NCBI RefSeq assembly: GCF_022878925.1
Contig: NZ_CP084626.1
Span: forward strand, 1,240,001-1,304,000
DNA from: Caballeronia sp. TF1N1
GTDB lineage: Bacteria > Pseudomonadota > Gammaproteobacteria > Burkholderiales > Burkholderiaceae
Reading direction: 5' to 3'
DNA length: 64,000 bases
Shown here: positions 53,700-63,872 of the stretch, piece by piece
How the letters are laid out: each line of letters opens with the position of its first letter
Position numbering within the stretch: position 1 is the stretch's first letter
Position numbers and translations under genes: made by a program
The notes under the pieces: model-generated
What the model was told of the DNA's origin: nothing
Seen by the model: the letters and a program-made list of their open reading frames with translations, nothing else
Databases searched by the model: none

Positions 53700-54518
53700 T
53701 CAGTAGTACGACGGCCGCTCCGGCTTGATCTCCTGCAGAATCGTGGTGGCGATTTCCTCGATCGACTTGTGTGTCGACGAGAGCCATTTCACGCCTTCGC
53801 GCTTCATCATCGATTCGGCTTCGTTGATCTCGTAACGGCAGTTTTCGAGCGCCGCGTACTTGCTGCCCGGCCGGCGCTCGTTGCGAATCTCCGAAAGCCG
53901 CTGCGGGTCGATGGAAAGACCGAACATCTTCTCGCGATGTTCCAGCAAGGGCGTCGGCAGTTTGCCGCGCTCGAAATCTTCCGGAATCAGCGGGTAGTTC
54001 GCCGCCTTCACCCCGTATTGCATTGCCAGATAGAGGCTCGTCGGCGTCTTGCCACTGCGCGAGACGCCCACGAGAATCACGTCCGCTTCCGTGAGATTGC
54101 GGTTGGATTGACCGTCGTCGTGCGCGAGCGAGAAGTTGATGGCCTCGATGCGGTTCTTGTATTCCTCGGTGTCCGCGTTCTGGTGGACGCGGCCCATGGC
54201 ATGCGTCGACTTTATTTCCAGTTCGTGTTCGAGCGGCTCGATGAAGGTCTGGAACATGTCGAGCACGAGCGCATTGCAGCCCTTGACGATCTCGTTCGAC
54301 GCGCTGTCGACGAGCGTCGTGAAGACAATGGGCCGCCGTCCGTCCAGTGACACCACTTCGTTGATCTTCTCGACGGTCGCATGCGCCTTGTCGATCGAGT
54401 CGACGAAAGGCACGCGCACCAGCCGGAATTTCTGGTCGAACTGGGCGAGGATCGAATGCGCGAACGTCTCGGCGGTGATTCCTGTACCGTCGGAAACGAT
54501 GAATACGGATGGCGGCAT
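53700..54518 (-). CDS. ppsR: PEP synthase regulatory protein PpsR (kinase/pyrophosphorylase, DUF299)
   Basis: Switches PEP synthase off by ADP-dependent threonine phosphorylation and on by phosphate-dependent dephosphorylation. The 272-aa protein has [20 protein letters not shown] at the start and the nucleotide-binding motif [18 protein letters not shown] prefer the ATG at 54518, just before [10 protein letters not shown], over a GTG at 54548; neither has a good ribosome site. Divergent from its target gene ppsA, the typical arrangement; abuts the TrmH-family gene convergently. Confidence 0.94.
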   Translation of the reverse strand: MPPSVFIVSDGTGITAETFAHSILAQFDQKFRLVRVPFVDSIDKAHATVEKINEVVSLDGRRPIVFTTLVDSASNEIVKGCNALVLDMFQTFIEPLEHELEIKSTHAMGRVHQNADTEEYKNRIEAINFSLAHDDGQSNRNLTEADVILVGVSRSGKTPTSLYLAMQYGVKAANYPLIPEDFERGKLPTPLLEHREKMFGLSIDPQRLSEIRNERRPGSKYAALENCRYEINEAESMMKREGVKWLSSTHKSIEEIATTILQEIKPERPSYY

Positions 54519-54703
54519 CGGCGATATGGGAAACGAGTTGGAAGGCACGTGCTCGAAGGTAACGCGCGAGCACGGGAGCGGAAAAGGCCTGTGTTAAGGT
54601 AACTGGATTCGGGGTGTGCGCCGCCGAACCATGGGGCGTCAAAGACCTCGATTTTGCCGTCTATTTGCTGATTATGCCGGGACAAAATTGAGAAATGGCA
54701 CGG

Positions 54704-54709
54704 TAGAAT
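54704..54709 (+). promoter_or_regulatory. -10 box (TAGAAT) for ppsA
   Basis: TAGAAT sits 6 nt before the extended palindrome, so transcription would begin at about its first base. The -35 is not convincing (GACAAA at 17-nt spacing), suggesting an activator-dependent promoter. Confidence 0.4.
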
Positions 54710-54714
54710 AGCGG

Positions 54715-54861
54715 CAACCTGTTCGATAAGCAATTGCGTATGGATTGATTGGGATTTTCGTCAAAACGAGGTTGCTTCGCTTATTTTTGCTTCGAAGAAG
54801 CATGAATCCGAGCAGTTTCAGACGTCCCTATCCATACCGCGATGGCTTATCAAACAGGTTG
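54715..54861 (+). promoter_or_regulatory. Extended imperfect palindrome forming the ppsA 5' leader
   Basis: CAACCTGTTCGATAAGC (54715-54731) pairs with GCTTATCAAACAGGTTG (54845-54861) with one mismatch. Further in, GCGTATGGAT (54736-54745) pairs with ATCCATACCGC (54830-54840, one bulge), GGGA (54751) with TCCC (54825), CGTC (54759) with GACG (54821), and AAAC (54764) with GTTT (54815). Together they give one long stem-loop of about 147 nt, ending 88 nt before the ppsA ATG. Confidence 0.6.
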
Positions 54862-54949
54862 TACGAGATGCGTCTCGCGCTTCCAATGAGCGCCGCCGCA
54901 TATGAGCCCACTCGTGCGATCGTGAATTTCATCCACCTTAGGGGCTTGT

Positions 54950-57367
54950 ATGACTAACGCAGTTAATGTTGCGAACGATGTCGCAAAGGATCAGGCGTAT
55001 GTAGTTCCATTCGAGCAGTTGCGAATGACCGACGTGGAAATCGTCGGTGGCAAGAATGCGTCGCTCGGCGAGATGATCAGCCAGCTTTCCGAAGCCGGCG
55101 TTCGCGTGCCCACGGGCTTTGCCACAACTGCACTCGCGTTTCGCGATTTCCTGCATCACAACAATCTGACCGAACGCATTGCGAAGCGTCTGGAGACGCT
55201 CGACGTCGACGACGTGAAGTCGCTCGCCGAAGCCGGCAAGGAAATCCGCCAGTGGATCGTCGACGCGCCCATGCAGCCGCGTCTCGAAGACGAAATCCGT
55301 CGTGGGTTCGACGTGCTTCAGAACAGCTCGCCCGAAGAGCTTTCGTTCGCCGTGCGTTCCTCGGCGACCGCTGAGGATTTGCCCGACGCATCGTTCGCGG
55401 GTCAGCAGGAGAGCTATCTGAACGTCGTCGGCATCGAAGACGTGCTCGACCGCATGAAGCACGTGTTCGCGTCGCTGTACAACGACCGCGCCATTTCTTA
55501 TCGCGTCCACAAGGGCTTCACCCACGCCGAAGTCGCGTTGTCGGCGGGCGTGCAGCGCATGGTCCGTTCGGACGTGGGCGCGGCGGGCGTCATGTTCACC
55601 ATCGACACGGAATCGGGCTTCAAGGAAACCGTGTTCATCACGTCGAGCTACGGTCTCGGCGAAACGGTGGTGCAGGGCGCGGTGAATCCGGACGAGTTCC
55701 ACGTCTTCAAGACCACGCTCGCGCAGAACAAGTATCCGATCATCCGCCGTTCCATCGGCTCGAAGCTCATCAAGATGGAGTTCACGAAGGCCGGCGAAGC
55801 GGGCCGCGTGAAGACGGTGGACGTGCCGCACGAGCAGCGCAACCGCTTCTCCATTTCCGATGAAGACGTGATCGAGCTCGCGAAGTACGCGGTGATCATC
55901 GAGAAGCACTATCAGCGTCCGATGGACATCGAGTGGGGCCGCGACGGTCGCGACGGCAAGATTTTCATTCTTCAGGCGCGTCCGGAAACGGTGAAGAGCC
56001 AGGCCGCGGGCAAGGCCGAGATGCGTTTCAAGCTGAAGGGCCAGTCGAACGTGCTGACCACGGGCCGCGCAATCGGCCAGAAGATCGGTGCGGGTCCGGT
56101 GCGCGTGATTCACGATCCTTCGGAAATGGAACGTGTGCAACCGGGCGACGTGCTCGTCGCTGACATGACCGACCCGAACTGGGAACCGGTGATGAAGCGC
56201 GCATCGGCCATCGTGACGAATCGCGGCGGGCGCACGTGCCACGCGGCAATCATCGCGCGTGAACTGGGCGTGCCGGCAGTGGTTGGCTGCGGCGACGCAA
56301 CGGACTTGCTGAAGGACGGCGCGCTCGTCACGGTATCGTGCGCGGAAGGCGACGAAGGCAAGATATACGACGGCCTGCTCGAAACCGAAGTGACCGAAGT
56401 GCAGCGCGGCGAACTGCCGAAGATTCCGGTCAAGATCATGATGAACGTCGGCAATCCGCAACTTGCGTTCGACTTCTCGCAGTTGCCGAACGCGGGTGTG
56501 GGCCTGGCGCGGCTCGAATTCATCATCAACAACAATATCGGCGTGCACCCGCGGGCTATTCTCGAGTACCCGAATATCGACGCCGATTTGAAGAAGGCCG
56601 TCGAAAGCGTTGCGCGCGGTCATGCGTCGCCGCGTGCGTTCTACGTCGACAAGCTGACCGAAGGCATCGCCACGATCGCGGCGGCGTTCTATCCGAAGCC
56701 CGTCATCGTGCGTCTGTCCGACTTCAAGTCGAACGAGTACAAGAAGCTGATCGGCGGTTCGCGCTACGAGCCGGACGAAGAAAATCCGATGCTCGGTTTC
56801 CGCGGCGCATCGCGCTATATCTCGGACGACTTCGCCGAAGCGTTCCATATGGAATGCATCGCGCTGAAGAAGGTGCGTGAAGACATGGGACTCGACAACG
56901 TCGAGATCATGGTGCCGTTCGTGCGCACGCTGAAGCAGGCGGAGCGCGTGGTCGGTCTGCTCGACAAGTTCGGGCTCAAGCGCGGCGTGAACGGCCTCAA
57001 GCTCGTGATGATGTGCGAAGTGCCGTCCAACGCGATTCTCGCCGAAGAATTCCTGCAGTTCTTCGACGGCTTCTCCATCGGTTCGAACGACTTGACGCAG
57101 CTGACGCTCGGCCTCGACCGCGACTCCGGCATGGAACTGCTCGCCGCCGACTTCGACGAACGCGACGAAGCCGTGAAGTTCATGCTGAAGCGCGCAATCG
57201 AGACGTGTCTGCGGCTCAACAAGTACGTCGGCATTTGCGGCCAGGGCCCGTCGGATCACCCGGACCTCGCTGAATGGCTGGCAAAGCAGGGCATCGAATC
57301 CATGTCGCTGAACCCGGACACCATCATTGACACCTGGCAGCAATTGGCGACTACTTTGTCAAAATAA
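54950..57367 (+). CDS. ppsA: Phosphoenolpyruvate synthase PpsA
   Basis: Converts pyruvate, ATP and water to PEP, AMP and phosphate for gluconeogenesis. 805 aa: N-terminal ATP-grasp PPDK domain ([43 protein letters not shown]), the mobile swivelling domain with phosphohistidine motif [21 protein letters not shown], and the C-terminal PEP-binding barrel ([46 protein letters not shown]). The threonine two residues before the active His (GGRTCH) is the site PpsR would modify. A TTAGGGGC ribosome site precedes the ATG. Confidence 0.98.
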   Translation: MTNAVNVANDVAKDQAYVVPFEQLRMTDVEIVGGKNASLGEMISQLSEAGVRVPTGFATTALAFRDFLHHNNLTERIAKRLETLDVDDVKSLAEAGKEIRQWIVDAPMQPRLEDEIRRGFDVLQNSSPEELSFAVRSSATAEDLPDASFAGQQESYLNVVGIEDVLDRMKHVFASLYNDRAISYRVHKGFTHAEVALSAGVQRMVRSDVGAAGVMFTIDTESGFKETVFITSSYGLGETVVQGAVNPDEFHVFKTTLAQNKYPIIRRSIGSKLIKMEFTKAGEAGRVKTVDVPHEQRNRFSISDEDVIELAKYAVIIEKHYQRPMDIEWGRDGRDGKIFILQARPETVKSQAAGKAEMRFKLKGQSNVLTTGRAIGQKIGAGPVRVIHDPSEMERVQPGDVLVADMTDPNWEPVMKRASAIVTNRGGRTCHAAIIARELGVPAVVGCGDATDLLKDGALVTVSCAEGDEGKIYDGLLETEVTEVQRGELPKIPVKIMMNVGNPQLAFDFSQLPNAGVGLARLEFIINNNIGVHPRAILEYPNIDADLKKAVESVARGHASPRAFYVDKLTEGIATIAAAFYPKPVIVRLSDFKSNEYKKLIGGSRYEPDEENPMLGFRGASRYISDDFAEAFHMECIALKKVREDMGLDNVEIMVPFVRTLKQAERVVGLLDKFGLKRGVNGLKLVMMCEVPSNAILAEEFLQFFDGFSIGSNDLTQLTLGLDRDSGMELLAADFDERDEAVKFMLKRAIETCLRLNKYVGICGQGPSDHPDLAEWLAKQGIESMSLNPDTIIDTWQQLATTLSK

Positions 57368-57376
57368 GTAAGCCGT

Positions 57377-57402
57377 GCCTTTCCGTGTGCTGACGGAGAG
57401 GC
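57377..57402 (+). other. Hairpin after ppsA
   Basis: GCCTTTCCGT pairs with ACGGAGAGGC (one wobble) around a 6-nt loop just beyond the ppsA stop, ahead of the terminator at 57415. Possibly protects the 3' end of the mRNA. Confidence 0.4.
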
Positions 57403-57414
57403 GCATCATGCTAT

Positions 57415-57446
57415 AAAAAACACCCCGGACCTTTCCGGGGTGTTTT
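57415..57446 (+). terminator. Terminator after ppsA
   Basis: AAAACACCCCGG and CCGGGGTGTTTT pair around a short ACCTTT loop, flanked by A6 and T4. It lies 47 nt past ppsA and only 16 nt before the nfeD ATG, so the next gene depends on read-through or a promoter overlapping the hairpin. Confidence 0.8.
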
Positions 57447-57461
57447 CGTTTGGAGACGAGC

Positions 57462-57893
57462 ATGGCGACGAATGGACTGATCTGGTGGATCGCAGCCGGT
57501 GCGTTGATCGTAACGGAGTTGTTTACCGGCACGTTCTATCTGTTGATGATCGCGCTCGGGTTGATCGCGGGCGGTATTGCGCATGCAATGGGCGCGTTGC
57601 CGCACGTGCAGTTCGGCGTGGCGGCGGTCGTCGCGCTGGTCGCGGTCGCCGTGTTGCGGCGTTCGCGCTTCGGCAACTGGAAGCGGCGCGACGCCACGCG
57701 CGATGCGGCGGTGAATCTCGACATCGGCGCGACGCTCGAGGTCGACGAATGGCGCGATGGCCGCGCGCGGGCGATGTATCGCGGCGCGCAGTGGGACATC
57801 GTGCTGGCGCCGGGCGAGTCGGAAACGGCGCGCTGGTATCGCATCACCGCGCTCGACGGCAGCCGGCTCGTCGTTGCCGCAAAAGGCTCCTGA
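57462..57893 (+). CDS. NfeD family membrane protein
   Basis: Short NfeD (143 aa) with two or three membrane segments (LIWWIAAGALIVTELFTGTFYLLMIALGLIAGGIAHA and VQFGVAAVVALVAVAVL) and a C-terminal OB-like domain containing VDEWRDGRARAMYRGAQWDIV. NfeD proteins partner with stomatin/SPFH proteins, and the next gene is exactly that. The ATG at 57462 has GGAG 6 nt upstream; a TTG at 57450 is also in frame. Confidence 0.88.
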   Translation: MATNGLIWWIAAGALIVTELFTGTFYLLMIALGLIAGGIAHAMGALPHVQFGVAAVVALVAVAVLRRSRFGNWKRRDATRDAAVNLDIGATLEVDEWRDGRARAMYRGAQWDIVLAPGESETARWYRITALDGSRLVVAAKGS

Positions 57894-57940
57894 GCGCAAA
57901 CCGGTCGAAACTCGATCAACAAGAACCCAAGGAGTAGAAA

Positions 57941-58870
57941 ATGATTTTCGCGCTAGTCTTGCTCGTCATCGCAATCGTGATTGTGGTGAACACGGTCAAG
58001 ATCGTTCCGCAGCAGCACGCATGGGTGCTGGAACGTCTCGGCCGCTATCACGCGACGTTGACGCCGGGCCTGAACATCGTGCTGCCGTTCATCGACCGCA
58101 TTGCGTACAAGCACGTGCTCAAGGAGATTCCGCTCGAAGTGCCGAGCCAGGTCTGCATTACGCGCGACAACACGCAATTGCAGGTGGATGGCGTGCTGTA
58201 CTTTCAGGTCACGGATGCCATGAAGGCGTCGTATGGATCGAGCAACTTCGTTTTTGCCATCACGCAGCTATCGCAGACGACGTTGCGTTCGGTCATCGGC
58301 AAGCTGGAACTCGACAAGACCTTCGAGGAGCGCGATTACATCAACCAGAACATCGTCGCTTCGCTGGACGAAGCCGCGTCGAATTGGGGCGTGAAGGTGT
58401 TGCGCTACGAGATCAAGGACCTGACGCCGCCGAAGGACATCCTTCACGCGATGCAGGCGCAGATTACCGCCGAGCGCGAGAAGCGGGCGTTGATCGCGGC
58501 ATCCGAAGGGCGCAAGCAGGAGCAGATCAACATCGCTTCCGGCGCGCGCGAGGCGGCGATTCAGAAGTCCGAGGGCGAGCGTCAGGCGGCGATCAACCAG
58601 GCGCAGGGCGAGGCAGCGGCCATTCTCGCGGTGGCCGAGGCGAACGCGCAAGCCATCGAGAAGATCGGCGCGGCGATTCAGACGGCGGGCGGCATGGAAG
58701 CAGTGAACCTCAAGGTCGCCGAGCAGTATGTCGGCGCGTTCGGCAATATCGCGAAGGCGGGCAACACGCTCATCGTGCCGGGCAACATGTCCGACATGGG
58801 CTCGATGATCGCATCGGCGCTCGCTATCGTGAAAGGCGAGGGCGGGGGCGGCATCATCAGGAAGAGCTAA
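57941..58870 (+). CDS. SPFH/stomatin (paraslipin) family membrane protein, QmcA-like
   Basis: Membrane-scaffold protein thought to organise lipid domains or membrane proteases. 309 aa: an N-terminal membrane helix (FALVLLVIAIVIVVNTVKIV), the SPFH domain (QQHAWVLERLGRYHATLTPGLNIVLPFIDRI; RDNTQLQVDGVLYFQVTD), a coiled coil rich in Ala/Glu (AEREKRALIAASEGRKQEQIN) and a Gly-rich tail. Pairs with the NfeD gene 47 nt upstream. AAGGAG ribosome site before the ATG. Confidence 0.93.
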   Translation: MIFALVLLVIAIVIVVNTVKIVPQQHAWVLERLGRYHATLTPGLNIVLPFIDRIAYKHVLKEIPLEVPSQVCITRDNTQLQVDGVLYFQVTDAMKASYGSSNFVFAITQLSQTTLRSVIGKLELDKTFEERDYINQNIVASLDEAASNWGVKVLRYEIKDLTPPKDILHAMQAQITAEREKRALIAASEGRKQEQINIASGAREAAIQKSEGERQAAINQAQGEAAAILAVAEANAQAIEKIGAAIQTAGGMEAVNLKVAEQYVGAFGNIAKAGNTLIVPGNMSDMGSMIASALAIVKGEGGGGIIRKS

Positions 58871-58875
58871 AGCAG

Positions 58876-58902
58876 AAGGGGCGCTTTGGGGCGCCCCTTT
58901 TT
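58876..58902 (+). terminator. Terminator after the stomatin gene
   Basis: AAGGGGCGC and GCGCCCCTT pair around a TTTGGG-type loop followed by T5, 6 nt past the stop. It also separates the convergent smpB gene. Confidence 0.8.
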
Positions 58903-58912
58903 GCATGCGGAA

Positions 58913-59362
58913 TCAACGCGCGGCCGTTCGCATGAGACGCGCGCGTTCGCGGTCCCAGTCGCGCTTCTTCTCCGTCTCGCGCTTGTCATGCAGCTTCTTG
59001 CCCTTGGCAAGCCCGATCTCGCATTTCACGCGGCCTTCCTTGTAGTGGAAGTTGAGCGGCACGAGCGTATGCCCACGCTGCTCGACCTTGCCGATGAGCT
59101 TGTCGATCTGGTCGCGATGCAAAAGCAGCTTGCGCGTGCGCACCGGGTCCGGGTTGATATGCGTCGAGGCTTCGGGCAGCGGGCTGATATGCGTGCCAAT
59201 CAGGTACAGCTCGCCTTGCTTGATGATGACGTAGCCTTCCTTGATCTGCCCGCGGCCCGCGCGCAGCGCCTTGACTTCCCAGCCTTCGAGCACGAGACCC
59301 GCCTCGAAGCGTTCCTCGATGAAGTAATCGAAGAAGGCTTTTCTGTTGTCGATGATGCTCAT
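58913..59362 (-). CDS. smpB: SsrA-binding protein SmpB
   Basis: Delivers tmRNA to stalled ribosomes in trans-translation. 149 aa with [31 protein letters not shown], the [14 protein letters not shown] strand and [21 protein letters not shown], then the basic C-terminal tail ([20 protein letters not shown]) that enters the mRNA channel. Divergent from ratA, a conserved proteobacterial pair; the AT-rich patch at 59388-59403 holds TAAAAT-like boxes on both strands. The tmRNA gene ssrA is not in the window. Confidence 0.98.
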   Translation of the reverse strand: MSIIDNRKAFFDYFIEERFEAGLVLEGWEVKALRAGRGQIKEGYVIIKQGELYLIGTHISPLPEASTHINPDPVRTRKLLLHRDQIDKLIGKVEQRGHTLVPLNFHYKEGRVKCEIGLAKGKKLHDKRETEKKRDWDRERARLMRTAAR

Positions 59363-59477
59363 GAATGGAAAGTGCCCAACTCGTTTAAAATCACAATTTT
59401 AGCAGCGCGCCGTCTGTGGGACGATCCCATGCGTGCAGCGCAGTTGCCGCCCAATCAAGTCACCCGCCGCGCCCTTT

Positions 59478-59915
59478 ATGGCAGACGTCCAAAAAACAGT
59501 ATTGATCCGCCATTCAGCGGAAGAAATGTTCGACCTCGTCACCGATGTCGCCGACTACCCCAATTTTCTGCCGTGGTGCGGCGGCGTGGAGATCGGGCGG
59601 CAGGACGAGAACGGCATGGAAGCGAAGATCGACATCAGCTTCAAGGGCATCAAGCAGCACTTTGCCACGCGCAACGTGCAAAAACGTCCGACCAGCATCG
59701 ATATGGTGTTCTTAAGCGGCCCTTTCAAGAAGTTCACGGGTTACTGGCGCTTCACGCCCCTGCGCGCGGACGCCTGCAAGATCGAGTTCGCGCTCCACTA
59801 CGAGTTCTCGAACCTCATTCTGGAGAAGCTGATCGGGCCGGTGTTCAGCCATATTGCCAACACCTTCGTCGATTCCTTCGTGAAGCGCGCGGATCAACGG
59901 TACGGCAAGAAATGA
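59478..59915 (+). CDS. ratA: RatA-family START-domain protein (COQ10-like)
   Basis: 145-aa polyketide-cyclase/START-fold protein with VQKTVLIRHSAEEMFDLVTDVADYPNFLPWCGG, DISFKGIKQHFATRN and the C-terminal helix FVDSFVKRADQRYG. In E. coli RatA was reported to inhibit 70S formation, while eukaryotic COQ10 relatives bind ubiquinone; the true role here is open. The ATG at 59478 begins the conserved region; the frame from 59433 lacks support. Overlaps the next gene (ATGA). Confidence 0.93.
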   Translation: MADVQKTVLIRHSAEEMFDLVTDVADYPNFLPWCGGVEIGRQDENGMEAKIDISFKGIKQHFATRNVQKRPTSIDMVFLSGPFKKFTGYWRFTPLRADACKIEFALHYEFSNLILEKLIGPVFSHIANTFVDSFVKRADQRYGKK

Positions 59916-60241
59916 GCCTTCGTATCGACGTTTGCTACGGTCTTGCCGATGGCGCGAGCTTTCTCGCACACCTCGATCTGCGCGAAGGTGCGACGGTGCG
60001 AGAGGCCATTGAAGTGAGCGGGGTCTTGAAGCAGCATCCGGAAATCGATTTGTCGACACAAAAGGTCGGCGTGTTCGGCAAGGCCCAGCCGCTCGATACG
60101 GCGTTGTCGGACTTCGATCGCGTGGAGATTTATCGGCCGCTCAAGGTCGACCCAAAAACCGCGCGCTTGCGCCGGGTGGCGAAGACACGCAAGGCCGGTT
60201 CGATCGAAGGCCGCAAGTGGCAGTCGAAGGATTCGCGTTAG
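59912..60241 (+). CDS. rnfH: RnfH family protein (RatB-like ubiquitin-fold)
   Basis: 109-aa beta-grasp protein with RIDVCYGLADGASFLAHLDLREGATVREAIEVSGV and VGVFGKAQPLDTALSDFDRVEIYRPLKVDPK. Commonly next to ratA and sometimes called an antitoxin, but evidence for a real toxin-antitoxin function is weak and the name RnfH comes from a link to the Rnf complex. The start overlaps the ratA stop by four bases. Confidence 0.93.
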   Translation: MSLRIDVCYGLADGASFLAHLDLREGATVREAIEVSGVLKQHPEIDLSTQKVGVFGKAQPLDTALSDFDRVEIYRPLKVDPKTARLRRVAKTRKAGSIEGRKWQSKDSR

Positions 60242-60251
60242 CCGGCGCCTT

Positions 60252-61226
60252 TCAATGCGCAGGCGCTTCCTTGCTAACGCGAGGCGTCACGACGCTGTGC
60301 TGACGCACCGACCAACTCACGCCCGCAGTCAGCAAAGCGATGGCGCAGAGTTCCGGCACGCGCGGCCAGCGGCCGTCATAGACAAAGGCATAGAGCAGCG
60401 CGAAGAGCGTTTCGAACGCAATCAACTGACCGGACAGCGTTAGGGGCAAGCGCTTGGACGCCGCGTTCCACAGAATGTTGCCGACCCACGAACCGCCCGC
60501 CGCCAGGGCAAAACTCACGAGCCAGAACAACTGCCAGCGTTCGGGCGACACGGCGGCCTGCACGCTGCCTGCGGGCAACATCCACGTGATCGCGCCGAGG
60601 ATTGCGCCCAGCACGCCCGTCACGATTCCCCACAGCACCGACCATTCGTTGCCGTCGAAACGATGGTTCGCCTGCACGTAGCGCGCGTTGACGACCGCGT
60701 ACCAGGTCCACGCGGCGAGCGCCCCGAGCGCGCATGCGAGGCCGGCAAGCCGTGTTGGCACGCTGCTCGTCTCGACGCTGCCATGCTGCAAAAACACGTC
60801 GCGAAACACATCCAGATTGATGCACGCGATGCCCGCCAGGATCATCGACAACGGCCCGGCGAGGCGCCGCAATTCCACCGCGCCATCATCGCGCCGCCCC
60901 GCGAGCGTGACGGTGACGGGCAAGATGCCGACGATCAGCGATGTCGGCGCGACGCCGACCAGTTGCACCGCGCTTGCAAGCAGCATGTAGTAAAGAAGGT
61001 TGCCGACGAGCGCCAGTTTTACGAGCGCGAGGAGATCGGCGCGCGTGATATTGGTCATCAACCGCCGCGCGATAGGTAGCGCCACCGCGAGCGACACGGC
61101 GCCATACATCAGATACCGTCCGACGCTCAAAGCAAGCGGCGAGAAATCGGGCAACAGCCGCGGCGCCAGAAAAATGAAACCCCAGATTGCTCCGGCCGAC
61201 ATTCCGTACATCACACCGCGCTGCAT
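60252..61226 (-). CDS. EamA/DMT-family transporter
   Basis: Ten-helix membrane exporter, substrate unknown. 324 aa: YGMSAGAIWGFIFLAPRLLPDFSPLALSVGRYLMYG opens the first EamA domain, and a second half follows after VPTRLAGLACALGALAAWTWY with WNAASKRLPLTLSGQLIAFETLF near the end. The ATG at 61226 has AGGGAG 7 nt upstream and is preferred over the upstream ATG at 61250. Unlike the first DMT gene, it is a lone gene between ratA-rnfH and guaB. Confidence 0.86.
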   Translation of the reverse strand: MQRGVMYGMSAGAIWGFIFLAPRLLPDFSPLALSVGRYLMYGAVSLAVALPIARRLMTNITRADLLALVKLALVGNLLYYMLLASAVQLVGVAPTSLIVGILPVTVTLAGRRDDGAVELRRLAGPLSMILAGIACINLDVFRDVFLQHGSVETSSVPTRLAGLACALGALAAWTWYAVVNARYVQANHRFDGNEWSVLWGIVTGVLGAILGAITWMLPAGSVQAAVSPERWQLFWLVSFALAAGGSWVGNILWNAASKRLPLTLSGQLIAFETLFALLYAFVYDGRWPRVPELCAIALLTAGVSWSVRQHSVVTPRVSKEAPAH

Positions 61227-61404
61227 CCCGACTCCCTGACCCGCGTCCATTCGATGTAGGCGAGGGTAAAGGCGCGCGCCAGCCACGTCTTGTCTAATTC
61301 TGCATATGCCAGGAGCGGTCAGAACGCCCGCACGCCCGGCCCATAACTTGCGTGCGTTCGGGCTAAGCCGCTGTTCGGGCAGTGAAAACCCGAGGAACTA
61401 TCGG

Positions 61405-62897
<1,493 letters not shown>

Positions 62898-62924
62898 ACA
62901 TATTGATTAACCCGGGGATCGATC

Positions 62925-63713
62925 ATGAAACCGTTGCTGCGGGCCGTGCTGATCGTCAATGCGCTGATCTTTCTGGCGTTCGGCGTATTGTTCCTGCTGA
63001 CGCCGTGGACCGGCCTGTACGCCGCGCTGCAACTCGACCCCATCCTCGTTCAGCCCGCCTTCGCCGGGCAATTGCTCGGCGTGGCGTTGCTCGGACTGGC
63101 GTGGCTTTCACTGCACGCGGCTATCGACGGCGCGTTGACGGCGCGGGCCGCAAGAGTTTCTGGCCATGTGGAGTGGCTTTCCGGCGTCATCGTGCTGGTC
63201 TGGCTGCTTGGGTTGCGCACGCCGGAAGTGGCCGGCTTCGGGCAGGTGAGCGCAACGCTCGTTGGCATCGTCCTCATGGTGCTAGGTCTTGGCAGCGTGC
63301 GTTTGTCGTCGGCCGTGCGGCGGCGTGAGCGTCTGGCGGCGGCAGGCAAGGCTTCGGCCACGCGGGCAGAACAGAAGGCGGCGGACAAGCGCGAGCAAGG
63401 CATACCGTTGGACACCGCGACACGTCCGTTGGCGCGCGCGCCCGAAGCCACGGCCATCGATCCTGTTTCAGGCCGCACGGTCGATTCGTCCGGGCGTCCG
63501 CTTGATACCGCGACGCCGCTGTCTCGCACGCGTATGGACGGCGGCGCGGTCGATCCGGTCACGGGCCGCACGTTCGACCCCGTCGGTGGCCGCGAAATCG
63601 ATCCGGTGACGGGCAAGCGCATCGAGCCTGTAATTAGCGGCGATATCGATCCGGTCACGGGCAGACGCGTCGATCCGCTGACCGGTGCAGATGTGCGCCA
63701 GACGCCGCTCTAA
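62925..63713 (+). CDS. Membrane protein with C-terminal DPVTGR repeats
   Basis: Function unknown. The N-terminal 125 or so residues hold four hydrophobic segments (first AVLIVNALIFLAFGVLFLLTPWTGLYAAL, last GQVSATLVGIVLMVLGLGSV), then a basic linker, then a tail of about 100 residues with six to seven copies of a D-P-V-x-G-R/K motif at 10-13-residue spacing (IDPVSGRTVD, VDPVTGRTFDPVGGREIDPVTGKRI, IDPVTGRRVDPLTG). 262 aa. Sits 27 nt after guaB and likely shares its transcript. No recognised catalytic motif. Confidence 0.75.
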   Translation: MKPLLRAVLIVNALIFLAFGVLFLLTPWTGLYAALQLDPILVQPAFAGQLLGVALLGLAWLSLHAAIDGALTARAARVSGHVEWLSGVIVLVWLLGLRTPEVAGFGQVSATLVGIVLMVLGLGSVRLSSAVRRRERLAAAGKASATRAEQKAADKREQGIPLDTATRPLARAPEATAIDPVSGRTVDSSGRPLDTATPLSRTRMDGGAVDPVTGRTFDPVGGREIDPVTGKRIEPVISGDIDPVTGRRVDPLTGADVRQTPL

Positions 63714-63763
63714 TGGCGTGCAAACGGCAGGTCATCGTCGGGCAGTATCGCAGTAAGACAAGC

Positions 63764-63796
63764 ACGGTCGGCCTTTGCGCCGACCGTCGATTTATT
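63764..63796 (+). terminator. Terminator-like hairpin before guaA
   Basis: ACGGTCGGC and GCCGACCGT are exact 9-bp complements around CTTTGC, followed by CGATTTATT. The T-run is weak, so termination is probably partial and some guaB transcript may continue into guaA. Confidence 0.55.
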
Positions 63797-63872
63797 GGCA
63801 GCCGGACTTCGCGCGAGATTCGCGCGCAGCCGGCACAAGACCCATTCGTTCACTTAGCCTTTGGCCGCAGCC

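Larger units (their letters stand above)
54519..54949. other. ppsR/ppsA divergent region
   Basis: 431 nt without a supported gene. A 70-aa open frame (54745-54957) lies inside the palindromic leader, overlaps ppsA and is probably chance. The region holds a -10-like box for ppsA at 54704, the extended palindrome 54715-54861, and a small CGAGA/TCTCG hairpin at 54864-54877. Confidence 0.6.

Noticed and set aside
54745..54957. 70-aa open frame upstream of and overlapping ppsA
   Set aside because: It lies inside the palindromic leader, lacks a ribosome site, and shows no protein-like conservation pattern; more likely untranslated leader.
59478..60241. ratA-rnfH as a toxin-antitoxin system
   Set aside because: These are near-universal conserved proteobacterial proteins next to smpB; evidence for toxin-antitoxin behaviour is weak and their context is housekeeping.
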